This document shows, in pieces, positions 25,413 through 33,244 of a DNA stretch of 37,883 nucleotides. The notes beneath the pieces are model-generated. The model searched no databases and had not been told where the DNA came from. It saw only the letters and a program-made list of their open reading frames with translations. The first letter of the stretch is position 1, and each line of letters starts with the position of its first letter. Source of the DNA: Rubrivivax sp. (lineage in GTDB: Bacteria > Pseudomonadota > Gammaproteobacteria > Burkholderiales > Burkholderiaceae_C); the NCBI GenBank assembly GCA_016789865.1, contig JAEUPC010000103.1:1-37883 (forward strand). The letters run 5' to 3'. Made by a program: the position numbers and the translations under genes.

Positions 25413-26454
25413 GACCACCAGCCGCCCACCCACTGCCACCCGCCGCAAGCCACTGGCCGACGCCCCGGCGCTGATGCGCCTGCGCACTCGCCAGTTGCTG
25501 CTGGCCGCCGCGCTCGGGCGCGAGCGCCACCTCGGCCGCGCCGCTGCCGAGCTGGGCATCAGCCAGCCCGCGGCCACGCGGCTCTTGCAGGAGCTGGAGG
25601 AAACGCTCGGCGCGCGCCTGTTCGAGCGCAACGCCCGCGGCATGGCGCCCACCGCCGCCGGCGAGGTGCTGGTGCGCTACGCGCGGCAGATGCTCAACGA
25701 CTTCGGCGCCACGCGGCGCGAGCTGGCGGCGCTGGCCGCCGGCCTGCACGGCACGCTGCGCGTGGGCTCGGTGCCAAGCGCGTTGCCGCCGCTCTTGGCG
25801 CCGGCGCTGGCGCGCTTCAAGGCGCAGCATGCGCGCGTGGCCGTGGCCATCGAGGTGGACACGAGCGACGTGATGCTCCAGCGGCTGGCGCGCGGCGAGG
25901 TCGAGCTGATGCTCGGCCGCCTCGTCGAAGGCCACCACGACGACGAGCACGAGGCCGTGCCCGTGCTCGACGAGCCGCAGGTGGCGGTGGCGCGCGCGGC
26001 GCATCCGCTGCTGGCCGAAGGCGGGGCCGGCAGCGGAACCGTGAGCGGAAGGGGAAGCGGCACCGGGGCCCACGCCCCCCAGGGGCCATCTCTTCGCGAG
26101 CTGGCGCGCTGGCCGTGGGTGGTGCAGCCGCCGGGATCGCCGCAGGCCGGCCGCTTCATGGCCATGATGCGCGAGGCGGGCGTGCACCGCCGCATCGACG
26201 TCACCGAGACGGCCTCCACCGTGGCCACCACCGCGCTGCTCGAAGCCAGCGACATGCTCGCGGTGATGCCCGCCTCGCTGGCCGCGCACTACGCGAGCCT
26301 GGGCGTGCTGCGCACGCTGCCGCTGGCGCTGCCGCTGCGCGTGCCCGATATCCAGCTCGTGTGGCGCCGCTCGCGCGAGTTCTCGGCGCCGGCCGCGGCG
26401 TTCCGCGAGGTGGTGCTGGCGCAGGCGGTGGCGGCGCGCGGCGCGGGGGGTTGA
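25411..26454 (+). CDS. LysR family transcriptional regulator
   Basis: A 347-residue LysR-type regulator. The N-terminal winged helix-turn-helix is clear (RHLGRAAAELGISQPAATRLLQELEETLGARLFERN), followed by the substrate-binding domain beginning at GTLRVGSVPSALPPLL. An unusual Gly/Ser/Thr-rich insertion of about 20 residues (around GAGSGTVSGRGSGTGA) sits in the middle of the effector domain and makes the protein longer than the usual 300-310. ATG 25411 was chosen because the upstream frame reads through the promoter. The gene is divergent from the Bug receptor gene, its likely target. Confidence 0.9.
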   Translation: MTTSRPPTATRRKPLADAPALMRLRTRQLLLAAALGRERHLGRAAAELGISQPAATRLLQELEETLGARLFERNARGMAPTAAGEVLVRYARQMLNDFGATRRELAALAAGLHGTLRVGSVPSALPPLLAPALARFKAQHARVAVAIEVDTSDVMLQRLARGEVELMLGRLVEGHHDDEHEAVPVLDEPQVAVARAAHPLLAEGGAGSGTVSGRGSGTGAHAPQGPSLRELARWPWVVQPPGSPQAGRFMAMMREAGVHRRIDVTETASTVATTALLEASDMLAVMPASLAAHYASLGVLRTLPLALPLRVPDIQLVWRRSREFSAPAAAFREVVLAQAVAARGAGG

Positions 26455-26556
26455 GCGGGCTGCGTTCGAACTGGCACCGCGGGTGGGCGGCTGGCCGAAC
26501 GGCCGGCCAGGTCAGCCATTCGCGGCGGCGCTGATTCGTCTTCTCGTGTCGACCGG

Positions 26557-27276
26557 TCAGGGCACGTAGTAGAACGGGTTGGGCACGAGGAAGACTCGCT
26601 CCGCGTAGCCGCCGTCGAGATCGCTTTGCTGGTCACCCACCGACGCGACGACCTTCCAGCCCTCGCTTTCGATGCGCTTGCGCTCGCCACTCTTGTACGC
26701 GATGGTGTCCAGCTTCTGTCCGGTGGGCTTGAGGTGCAGCCCGGCCCACTCGGTGAAACCGGCTGCGCGCAGATTCTTCTCGGTGGCCTCGCGGAACGCG
26801 GGCAGGTCGGGGCGGCCTGTGATGAAGAAAACGTCGGCTCCCATCTTGCGCGCGGTCTGGTAGACAGCCAGCACCGGCTTGATCGCTTCTGCTCGGCCCA
26901 TCCGGATCCACGGACCCAGCCCACAGGGCTTGCTGACCTCGCCCTTGTCACTGATCTTGCAGTCGCCGCCAGTGATCCAGCCAAAGTCGTTGGCCTTGAT
27001 CGACGGCCAGTTCGACAGCGCGGTTTCATCGATGTCGAACACCACGGCGTGCTTGCCCGGTGTCTTCAGGCGCTGGGCCAGCCAGGCATTCGCGTCGTCG
27101 GCCACCTTCGCGATGTCACGCTCGTAGTTGCCCGATTCGTGATACTGGGTGAGCCTTTCCTTGTGGAAGTGGATGTTGCCCGGAACATGGCCGCCGGTGG
27201 CGCAGCCGCCCAACAACGCGATGGCGAAAATTGCGGGCAGCGCAAGGCGGTTCGCGCGACGGGTCACATGAGTCAT
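26557..27276 (-). CDS. HAD-superfamily class B-type acid phosphatase lipoprotein
   Basis: A 239-residue secreted phosphatase of the HAD IIIB type. A signal peptide ends in a lipobox (LLGG-C25), so it is probably a membrane-anchored lipoprotein in the periplasm. The nucleophile motif is VFDIDETALSN (D81 and D83); FFITGRPD and the late GDQQSDLDGG supply the other HAD motifs. It cleaves phosphomonoesters; the physiological substrate is unknown. ATG 27276 has an AGGAG site in a context (ggagaacaccacc) almost the same as that of the BMC-H gene. It lies 106 bases after the last shell gene on the same strand, so read-through is possible, but a periplasmic enzyme is an odd member of a microcompartment operon. 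Its base composition looks somewhat less GC-rich than its neighbours. Confidence 0.85.
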   Translation of the reverse strand: MTHVTRRANRLALPAIFAIALLGGCATGGHVPGNIHFHKERLTQYHESGNYERDIAKVADDANAWLAQRLKTPGKHAVVFDIDETALSNWPSIKANDFGWITGGDCKISDKGEVSKPCGLGPWIRMGRAEAIKPVLAVYQTARKMGADVFFITGRPDLPAFREATEKNLRAAGFTEWAGLHLKPTGQKLDTIAYKSGERKRIESEGWKVVASVGDQQSDLDGGYAERVFLVPNPFYYVP

Positions 27277-27382
27277 GGTGGTGTTCTCCTGTCAGCCTTG
27301 GGTCGTCGGCAAAGCGAAAAATGTCTGGGCAGGAGGCGGCCTCGTCCTGAAACCCTGCCATCGGCGCGGCCACGACAGGGCG

Positions 27383-28042
27383 TCATCGACCCTGCACCTG
27401 CGCCAACAGCCCTTCAACCCGCGCCTGCGCGATGCGCAGCGATGCCGGCGGCCCAGCCAGATACAGGCGGCCGCTGGCGCCGATCATGCTGCACTCCACC
27501 AGCGTCAGATCGGGTGCCGCCTTCTCGGCCTCGTTGCCCATGTAGGCGCCGTACAGGGCCGGGGCCACCTCCATCAGCAGCAGGCTCTGCCCGGGCAGCA
27601 CCATGTTGGCCTGCCGCGTGCGGTTGATCAGCACGGCGTGCTGGTCGGTGATGTCCTCGATGATGTCGGAGTACAGCAACTGCGGGCGGAGTTGCTCGGA
27701 CGCCTTGGCAGACAGGCCGTCCAGGATGGCCTGGCGCGCACGTTCCAACGCCGCTTCGTCGCGGCCGTGCAGCTCCAGCACGCCGAACTGGCGCTCGACG
27801 GCCAGGATGCCCGGTTCGAGCCCGGGTTCCTCCTTGAGCGCTCGGTCGACGATGCGTTGGATGGCCAGCCCCGGCGCAATCTCGATCAGCAGCGCATGCA
27901 TGCCCTGCATGGCCACGTAGCCGCGTGCGCCCACCGGAGAACTCATCCATGAGGCGAACTGGGGCTGCAGATCGGCGAGCGTCAGGCAGACGCGCAACTC
28001 CGCCGCCGGCTTGGCTGGCGGGTTCTTGGAAGATGTGGCCAT
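27383..28042 (-). CDS. BMC-T tandem-domain microcompartment shell protein (copy 1)
   Basis: A 219-residue trimeric shell protein made of two fused BMC domains. The first covers about residues 20-110 (LADLQPQFASWM, ALLIEIAPGLAIQRIVDRALK, VERQFGVLELHG) and the second about 125-215 (INRTRQANMVLPGQSLLLMEVAPALYGAYMGNEAEKAAP, SGRLYLAG). Trimers of such proteins form pseudohexameric tiles, often with a larger central pore. It is clearly paralogous to the other BMC-T in this operon (both share the LQPQ, IE(I/V)APG, VERQFG, NEAEK and GRLYLAG segments). It is the last shell gene of the operon, 15 bases after the BMC-H stop. Confidence 0.93.
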   Translation of the reverse strand: MATSSKNPPAKPAAELRVCLTLADLQPQFASWMSSPVGARGYVAMQGMHALLIEIAPGLAIQRIVDRALKEEPGLEPGILAVERQFGVLELHGRDEAALERARQAILDGLSAKASEQLRPQLLYSDIIEDITDQHAVLINRTRQANMVLPGQSLLLMEVAPALYGAYMGNEAEKAAPDLTLVECSMIGASGRLYLAGPPASLRIAQARVEGLLAQVQGR

Positions 28043-28057
28043 CGATCGCTGCCGCGC

Positions 28058-28330
28058 TTACTTTCCGTCGAAAGCCTTGACGACATCGGTGTGCGGGCGC
28101 GGGATCACGTGCACAGCCACCACTTCGCCAACGGCCTTGGCGGCCTCGGCGCCAGCGTCGGTGGCAGCCTTGACGGCGCCGACGTCACCGGTGACGGTGA
28201 TGGCGACGAGGCCGCCGCCGACTTCCTTGCGGCCGGCCAGCGTGACGTTGGCGGCCTTGACCATCGCGTCGGCGGCGGCATAGGCGGCGACGTAGCCCCT
28301 GGTTTCGATCATTCCGATGGCTTGGGACAT
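28058..28330 (-). CDS. BMC-H hexameric microcompartment shell protein
   Basis: A 90-residue single-domain shell protein of the PduA/CcmK type. The canonical opening [20 protein letters not shown], the pore loop GGG at residues 38-40 (KEVGGGLV), and [19 protein letters not shown] are all present. Hexamers tile the facets of the shell, and the pore passes small polar metabolites. The longer frame upstream is not used: ATG 28330 has a ggagaa ribosome-binding site and begins the conserved fold. The 92-base spacer before it is the longest inside the metabolic part of the operon and, with its own strong site, may allow high expression of this bulk component. No gene was seen in the spacer. Confidence 0.97.
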   Translation of the reverse strand: MSQAIGMIETRGYVAAYAAADAMVKAANVTLAGRKEVGGGLVAITVTGDVGAVKAATDAGAEAAKAVGEVVAVHVIPRPHTDVVKAFDGK

Positions 28331-28422
28331 GGTGTGTTCTCCGTGGGTGGGTGGTGGGTTCGGGATCAATCCGACGCTCGCGCCGGTGCGGGAAAGGGGA
28401 CTTGGCCGTCGCGATGCCCGGC

Positions 28423-28692
28423 CTACTTCGGCAAGGTGGGTGTGCTCTTCTCGTCGAGCACGCCGATGATCAACGCGTCGACGACCACGCGCTGCTGCGC
28501 GGGCGCGAACCACCAGGCGGCCGGGGCGCCGATGGTGATGAGCACGCGGTCGCCTTCGCCGCAGCCCAGCGGGTCATAGCAGACGATGACGTCCTTCGGG
28601 CAGTCGAGCTGCACCTCGATCAGCGCACCCGCAGGCAGCTCCGGCAGGCGCTTGCTGGACCAAAGGCGGCCGACGACAGTGGCGGTCTTCAT
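28423..28692 (-). CDS. BMC-P (EutN/CcmL) pentameric vertex protein
   Basis: An 89-residue EutN/CcmL family protein. Typical features are the opening [18 protein letters not shown], the [29 protein letters not shown] core and the late [12 protein letters not shown] strand. Pentamers cap the vertices of the icosahedral shell, so its presence means a closed shell can form. There is one copy only; many loci have two or three. It starts three bases after the stop of the Cys-rich protein gene, suggesting translational coupling. Confidence 0.97.
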   Translation of the reverse strand: MKTATVVGRLWSSKRLPELPAGALIEVQLDCPKDVIVCYDPLGCGEGDRVLITIGAPAAWWFAPAQQRVVVDALIIGVLDEKSTPTLPK

Positions 28693-28695
28693 CGT

Positions 28696-29226
28696 TCAGG
28701 ACTCCTTGGTGGGATGCACGGCGATGCCGCGTTGCCGCAGCGCGTCGCGCGCCAGCGGCGTGAGCACGGTTCGCGGCGTGGTGCCGATGAGGCGGCAATC
28801 CGCAGGCAGCGCCTTGATGTCACGTTCGGTGATGCAGCCGCGCAGCAGCGGCGTGGCCGTGGCCGCAGCGAAGTGGTTGCCCTGCGCAGGCGCGCAGCGG
28901 CAGGGCTCGCCGCGAGCACAGTCGTCGCAACAGGCGGGCTGGGCAGGCGCGGCCGAGCCTGGAGCGGCGGCCGGCGCCACCATCGCCGGGGCAACGCTCA
29001 GCTCGAAGCGAAGCAGCCCGGTGGCGTTGGCCGCGGCGAGTGCGGGGCTGGCAGCCACGCGGCGGATCAGCTCGGCCAGCACATCCAAGTCACCTGCGCC
29101 GGACAGGCGCAGCGGCACACAGACGCCTTTCGCGCGGCCTGTGGCAGCTTCGTCGCCGCTGCGCGCCGTGCGCGGGCGGCGGGCCAGCAGCTCGCGCACC
29201 TGCGCGCGGAAGTCCTCGGCGCTCAT
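28696..29226 (-). CDS. Unrecognised Cys-rich BMC-locus protein with EP-like N-terminus
   Basis: A 176-residue protein I cannot assign. Residues 1-18 (MSAEDFRAQVRELLARRP) form a short amphipathic helix followed by a disordered charged linker, as in encapsulation peptides. Residues 34-77 look folded. An Ala/Pro linker leads to a cysteine cluster at C99, C100, C103, C109 and C111, which could bind zinc or an Fe-S cluster. The C-terminal part (CITERDIKALPADC ... VLTPLARDALRQRGIAV) resembles the short LTPSARxxLxxR-type segment found in EutT/EutQ-like and other microcompartment proteins; this comparison is from memory. Its start overlaps the BMC-T stop as ATGA and it precedes BMC-P by three bases. 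It may be a scaffold or a redox/cofactor protein of the lumen. Confidence 0.7.
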   Translation of the reverse strand: MSAEDFRAQVRELLARRPRTARSGDEAATGRAKGVCVPLRLSGAGDLDVLAELIRRVAASPALAAANATGLLRFELSVAPAMVAPAAAPGSAAPAQPACCDDCARGEPCRCAPAQGNHFAAATATPLLRGCITERDIKALPADCRLIGTTPRTVLTPLARDALRQRGIAVHPTKES

Positions 29227-29840
29227 GGCGCTGCCCTCGCGAGGTCGCGCAGCGTGGCCTCGGCCACGGCGGCGGCAGTTCGCACATCGGCCTCGGTGCC
29301 CGCCAGGTACAGGCGCCCGGCGGCGCCCATGAAGCGGCAGTCGACCAGCTTGACGTTGGCGTTCTTCTCGGCCTCGTTGGCCGCCAGCAGCGCATACGAC
29401 GACGAGGTCATCTCCATGATGTAGAGCGACTCGCCGGGCAGCAGCATGCTGCCGGACTTGCTGCGGTTGACGAGGAAGGCGTGGTAGCCGTCGACGCGGT
29501 CGACGATCTTGGAGGCGAGGATCTCGGGCTTCACCGCCGAGGCCGGCGTGGCGCCGATCGCCTGCAGCACGGCGGCACCGGCGGACTGCACCGAGGCGGC
29601 GTACTTCGAATGGAACTCGAGGTAGCCGAACTGCCGCTCGACGACCAGGTTGCCGGGCTTCACGTCGTCGTGCTTGAGCGCCACGTCGGTGAGCCACTCG
29701 ATGTCCATGCCCGGCGCGACCTCGATCACCAGTGCGGCGTCGTTGTGGCGCGGCAGGTAGCCGCGGGCCGTGCTGCCCAGCAGGCACATCAGCTGCGGCT
29801 GCAGGCGGTCGAGGAAGATGTAGCTGCGCAGGGTGGGCAT
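29223..29840 (-). CDS. BMC-T tandem-domain microcompartment shell protein (copy 2)
   Basis: A 205-residue two-domain BMC shell protein. Domain 1 holds LDRLQPQLMCLLGSTARGYL and VIEVAPGMDIEWLTDVALK; domain 2 holds FLVNRSKSGSMLLPGESLYI, NEAEKNANVKLVDCRFMG and AAGRLYLAG. It shares the same segments as the BMC-T at 27383-28042 but lacks that protein's N-terminal extension. The upstream frame is a shadow of the dehydrogenase gene; ATG 29840 lies 16 bases after the dehydrogenase stop. Two different BMC-T genes with a single BMC-H gene suggest a shell rich in large-pore tiles or mixed trimers. Confidence 0.95.
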   Translation of the reverse strand: MPTLRSYIFLDRLQPQLMCLLGSTARGYLPRHNDAALVIEVAPGMDIEWLTDVALKHDDVKPGNLVVERQFGYLEFHSKYAASVQSAGAAVLQAIGATPASAVKPEILASKIVDRVDGYHAFLVNRSKSGSMLLPGESLYIMEMTSSSYALLAANEAEKNANVKLVDCRFMGAAGRLYLAGTEADVRTAAAVAEATLRDLARAAP

Positions 29841-29856
29841 GGGTGATGACGCGCGC

Positions 29857-31344
29857 TCAGTGCGCACGCTCCAGTTCTTCGGCCAGCACGCGCAGCAGCT
29901 CGCGCGTGACTTCGGCAGCGGGTGTGCCGGCCACGGCGCGATTCGTCGTGGCCACCGCCGCGGGCGAGCCCGTGCCGGCACCGCGCGTCGCGAGCCACCC
30001 TCCGGGCAGCGGAAAGGCCACGCGCTTCCAGTTCACCAGCAGGTCGGGGCCGACATTGCTGTCGACCGAGCTGCGCCCCGCAAACCCGGTGCCGATGGTG
30101 AAGGTGTGGGCGAGGCCCGTCTCGCCACCCGTCGAGCCGAACACGGTGCTGCCGTTGACGATGACGCGGTAGTAGTCGAGCGCCGCGCCCCAGGCTACCG
30201 CCTGTTCGGCGTCGCCGGTGTGGATGGCCGCGGTGTGCCCGCCGCCGCCGTGGGCCAGCATCATGCGGGCGACATCGACGGCCTCGTCGAAGCCGTCGAC
30301 CACCACCGCCGTCAGCAGCGGCGAGAGCTTCTCGCGCAGCAGCGGGTGGCCGGATTCGGGCTGCATCAACGGCAGCACCAGCGCGGCGATCTCGGGGCCG
30401 ACGCGCACGCCGGCACCGGCGGCGATCTCGGCGGCCGGGCGCCCCACCACCTTGGCATTGAAGCGGCCCGAAGGCCAGGCATGGGCCTGCACGCGCGCCG
30501 CTTCGTCATCGCTGCAGACGTGGGCACCGCAGGCGGCGACGGCATCGCGCAGTGCCGCGGCCACGGGGCGATCGACCAGCACCACGCTGGGCGCCGAGCA
30601 GGGGCTGCCGTGGTCGAAGTTCTTGTCGCTGATCAGCACCGGTGCCAGCGCGGCGATGTCGGCGCTGCGGTCGACGTACACCGGCACGTTGCCGGCTCCC
30701 ACGCCGATGGTCGGGTTGCCCGAGGCGTAGGCCGCGCGCACCATCGGCGTGCCGCCGGTGGCGACGATGAGGTCGCAGCGCGCGTCGCGCATCAGCGCCC
30801 CGGTGGCCTCCACCGTGGGGCGCGAGAGCATCTGCACCGCGTGTTCCGGCGCACCGGCCCGCCGCGCCGCCGCTTCGATCTCGCGCACCGCGTCGGCGCA
30901 GCAATGCAGCGCCACCGGGTGCGGGCTGAAGACGATGGCGTTGCGCGTCATCAGCGCCATCAGGGCCTTGAAGAGGATGGTGGCCACCGGCGAGGTGGAG
31001 TTCGACAGGCCGACGATGACACCGGCCGGGCGGCCGATCTCGACCAGGCGCAGCGCGTCGTTGCGGCGCACGCCGCCCAGCGGCACGCCGCGCCAGCCGT
31101 CCAGCGTGGCCTGGCAGGCCATGCGGTTCTTCATCACCTTGTCGGCGACCTTGCCGATGCGCGTCTCGCGCACGGCCCACTCGGCATAGAACTCGGCCTT
31201 GGGCAGCAGCGCGGCGGCCACGGCCTCGGCCAGTTGCCAGGCCTGCTCGGGCGTGCACCGCGCCAGCGCATCGGCGGCGACGCGGGCGCGCTGCAGCAGG
31301 TCGCGCGCTTCCTGCAGGGCGGCGAGATCGTGGTCCATCACCAT
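29857..31344 (-). CDS. CoA-acylating aldehyde dehydrogenase (EutE/PduP/SauS type) with C-terminal encapsulation peptide
   Basis: A 495-residue acylating aldehyde dehydrogenase that should turn an aldehyde, NAD and CoA into acyl-CoA. The catalytic cysteine is C249 in NFDHGSPCSAPSVVLVD, matching the FDN-x-x-x-C motif of EutE/PduP. ETRIGKVADKVMKN and GVGAGNVPVYVD are also typical. The fold ends near VNWKRVAFPLP; a Gly/Ala/Thr-rich linker follows, then an amphipathic helix at 477-494 (VTRELLRVLAEELERA), a textbook encapsulation peptide. ATG 31344 was chosen; GTG 31350 and ATG 31338 are alternatives. It begins just after the dioxygenase stop. It is the core luminal enzyme of the predicted microcompartment; the aldehyde is not known. 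SauS-type sulfoacetaldehyde dehydrogenases belong to the same family. Confidence 0.93.
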   Translation of the reverse strand: MVMDHDLAALQEARDLLQRARVAADALARCTPEQAWQLAEAVAAALLPKAEFYAEWAVRETRIGKVADKVMKNRMACQATLDGWRGVPLGGVRRNDALRLVEIGRPAGVIVGLSNSTSPVATILFKALMALMTRNAIVFSPHPVALHCCADAVREIEAAARRAGAPEHAVQMLSRPTVEATGALMRDARCDLIVATGGTPMVRAAYASGNPTIGVGAGNVPVYVDRSADIAALAPVLISDKNFDHGSPCSAPSVVLVDRPVAAALRDAVAACGAHVCSDDEAARVQAHAWPSGRFNAKVVGRPAAEIAAGAGVRVGPEIAALVLPLMQPESGHPLLREKLSPLLTAVVVDGFDEAVDVARMMLAHGGGGHTAAIHTGDAEQAVAWGAALDYYRVIVNGSTVFGSTGGETGLAHTFTIGTGFAGRSSVDSNVGPDLLVNWKRVAFPLPGGWLATRGAGTGSPAAVATTNRAVAGTPAAEVTRELLRVLAEELERAH

Positions 31345-31350
31345 GCGCAC

Positions 31351-32457
31351 TCAGCGCTGCGTGGCGCGGGCGGCCACGGCATCGAGGTCGACGCTGTCCA
31401 GCGCGTCGAACAGCGCATCGACCGCGGCGCGTTCCTTGGCCGAGGCGCCGGCCAGGCGCGCGCTGTCGAGCACGCTGCGCAGGCCGCTGCCGCCCGTGGC
31501 CGAGGCGGTGGCCTTCGCCGTGCCAGCGAGCGTGGGCAAGAAGTTGCCGGCGGTGACGCGGTTGCCCGCGCGGTAGTGCGGCGCATAGTCGAACACTGCG
31601 TAGTGCTGCGTCTGGCTGTTGTCCCACAGCACCACCGAGTCCTTCTCCCAGCGGAAGCGCACCATGAACTCGGGCTTCTTGATCCACTCGTAGAGCATGT
31701 TCAGCAGCGCTTCGCCGAGGTCCATGTGGATGCCCAGCAGCCGCTTGGTCCAGATGGAATTGACGAACAGGCAGCGGCGCCCATTGAACGGGTGCGTGAT
31801 CACCGCCGGGTGGATGGCCGACGGGTTGTCCTTGATCATCTTGCACTCGCGCTCGGCCAGCGCGTCGTTCATCTCCGCGGCCGACATCATCGAATTCATC
31901 ATCGGCCCGGCAGCGCCTTGCTTCTTCGCCGCCGTGGCCTGGCGCTGGGCCAGCTTCTCGTAGGCGTTGATGCGGCGGAAGTGGAACGGCAGGTCGTGCT
32001 CGGCCTGCAAGCCCAGCAGCAGGTTCTGCAAAGGCGCGCCGAGCGCGTCGAAGGCCGCTGCGGTGCTGGCCCACAGGGTGTCGCCGCCGGAGGGAGGCAG
32101 GTCGGTCAGCCGCAGCGCGCAGACCAGCGACGGCTTCCTGCGGAAGGTCACGTCGGTGTGCCAGCGGTCGGTCTCGGGCGACTCGTGGCCTTCGTTGGCG
32201 ATCATCTGCACCTCGGGGTGGCCCTCGATGTGCGGGAAGAACTCGTGCCGCTCGACCTCGCCGAATTGGCGCGCCAGGCGGATGTGCGACTCGGGCGTCA
32301 ACGGCTGCTTGCGGAAGAACACCACGCAGTGCTTCCACAGTGCGGCCTGGATCTCCTCGTACACGTCTTCGCTGCGCACGCGGTTGAGGTCGACGCCGCT
32401 GATCATGGCGCCGATGGTCGGCGTCAGCGGCTCGACCTGGATGTGTCGGTAGTTCAT
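31351..32457 (-). CDS. TauD/TfdA family 2-oxoglutarate/Fe(II) dioxygenase with C-terminal extension
   Basis: A 368-residue dioxygenase; E. coli TauD has 283. It starts like TauD (LTPTIGAMISGVDL). The iron triad is H100-x-D102 and H285 (WDNSQTQHYA), and 2-oxoglutarate would be held by T127 and R296. H71 and R300 line up, from memory, with the TauD residues that bind the taurine sulfonate; Y73 of TauD is replaced by Phe. The reaction hydroxylates a substrate carbon and typically releases an aldehyde. An extra segment (about 175-200) and a C-terminal tail (306-368) are unusual: an Ala/Thr/Gly linker, then an amphipathic helix at 342-364 resembling an encapsulation peptide. It lies between the transporter and dehydrogenase genes in one operon. 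The substrate is unproven; a sulfonate or ether carboxylate is possible. Confidence 0.9.
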   Translation of the reverse strand: MNYRHIQVEPLTPTIGAMISGVDLNRVRSEDVYEEIQAALWKHCVVFFRKQPLTPESHIRLARQFGEVERHEFFPHIEGHPEVQMIANEGHESPETDRWHTDVTFRRKPSLVCALRLTDLPPSGGDTLWASTAAAFDALGAPLQNLLLGLQAEHDLPFHFRRINAYEKLAQRQATAAKKQGAAGPMMNSMMSAAEMNDALAERECKMIKDNPSAIHPAVITHPFNGRRCLFVNSIWTKRLLGIHMDLGEALLNMLYEWIKKPEFMVRFRWEKDSVVLWDNSQTQHYAVFDYAPHYRAGNRVTAGNFLPTLAGTAKATASATGGSGLRSVLDSARLAGASAKERAAVDALFDALDSVDLDAVAARATQR

Positions 32458-32470
32458 GCGGGGGTGCTCC

Positions 32471-33244
32471 TCACTGCCAGTGCAGCAGGCGTTTCTCGAG
32501 CCAGGTCATGAAGCGCACGATCGCCACGCCCAGCAGGGCCAGCACGAGCAGCAGCGCCATGACGCCATTGATGTCGAAGGTGGATCCGAGGTAGGCCAGC
32601 GTCTGGCCCAGGCCCTTCTCGCTGGCGATGATCTCGGCGCCGACCACGCCCAAGAGCGCGTAGATCAGGCCCAGCCGCAGCCCGGAGAAGATCACCGGCA
32701 CCGCGCCGGGCAAGGTAACCTGGAAGAACGTGGTGCTGGCGCGGGCGCCGAGCGTGCGGCACAGCGTGACGTGGTCCTGGCTGACCCCGCGGATACCCGC
32801 CACGGTGGCCGACAGCACGATGAAGAAGGTCAGCGTGAAGCCCAGCGCGATCTTGCTGCCCAGGCCGAGTCCGAACCACAGGATGAACAGCGGCGCCAGC
32901 GCGATGCGCGGCATCACGTTGAAGGCGTTGAAGTAGGGGTCGGCAAAGCGCTCCAGCGCCGGCCAGCGCACGAACATCAGGCCCACCGCGAACGCGGCCA
33001 CGCTGCCGAGCACGAAGGACGACATCACGCCGGCCATGGTCCAGCCGAGGTCGGTCCACAGCTTGGCCTTGCCGGCGTTCTCCCACAGGAACCTGGCCAC
33101 GCCGCTGGGCTGGCCGAAGAACGTCGGATCGAGCCATTTCAGCGTCACGGCCAGTTCGCCCAGGCCCAGCATCGCGGCAATGAACACGGCGTGCAGGGCG
33201 CCGAAGCGCCAGCGGTCGGCTCGGCGGCTCGGCTCAACCTTCAT
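32471..33244 (-). CDS. ABC transporter permease, SsuC/TauC type
   Basis: A 257-residue inner-membrane permease with about six hydrophobic segments. The cytoplasmic coupling loop (RTLGARASTTFFQVTLPGAVPVIFSGLRLGL) carries the EAA-like Gly-Ala ... Leu-Pro-x-Ala pattern of the aliphatic sulfonate/nitrate/taurine importer family. ATG 33244 overlaps the ATPase gene by 11 bases, showing an operon. The stop is 13 bases before the dioxygenase start. Together with the ATPase and the periplasmic receptor it forms a complete importer. Confidence 0.93.
   Translation of the reverse strand: MKVEPSRRADRWRFGALHAVFIAAMLGLGELAVTLKWLDPTFFGQPSGVARFLWENAGKAKLWTDLGWTMAGVMSSFVLGSVAAFAVGLMFVRWPALERFADPYFNAFNVMPRIALAPLFILWFGLGLGSKIALGFTLTFFIVLSATVAGIRGVSQDHVTLCRTLGARASTTFFQVTLPGAVPVIFSGLRLGLIYALLGVVGAEIIASEKGLGQTLAYLGSTFDINGVMALLLVLALLGVAIVRFMTWLEKRLLHWQ

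Noticed and set aside
27383-31344. Assigning the locus to a named BMC type (RMM, BUF, XAU, EUT or PDU)
   Set aside because: Signature enzymes of EUT, PDU and RMM are absent, and I cannot run the shell phylogeny needed to place it among the unknown-function types.
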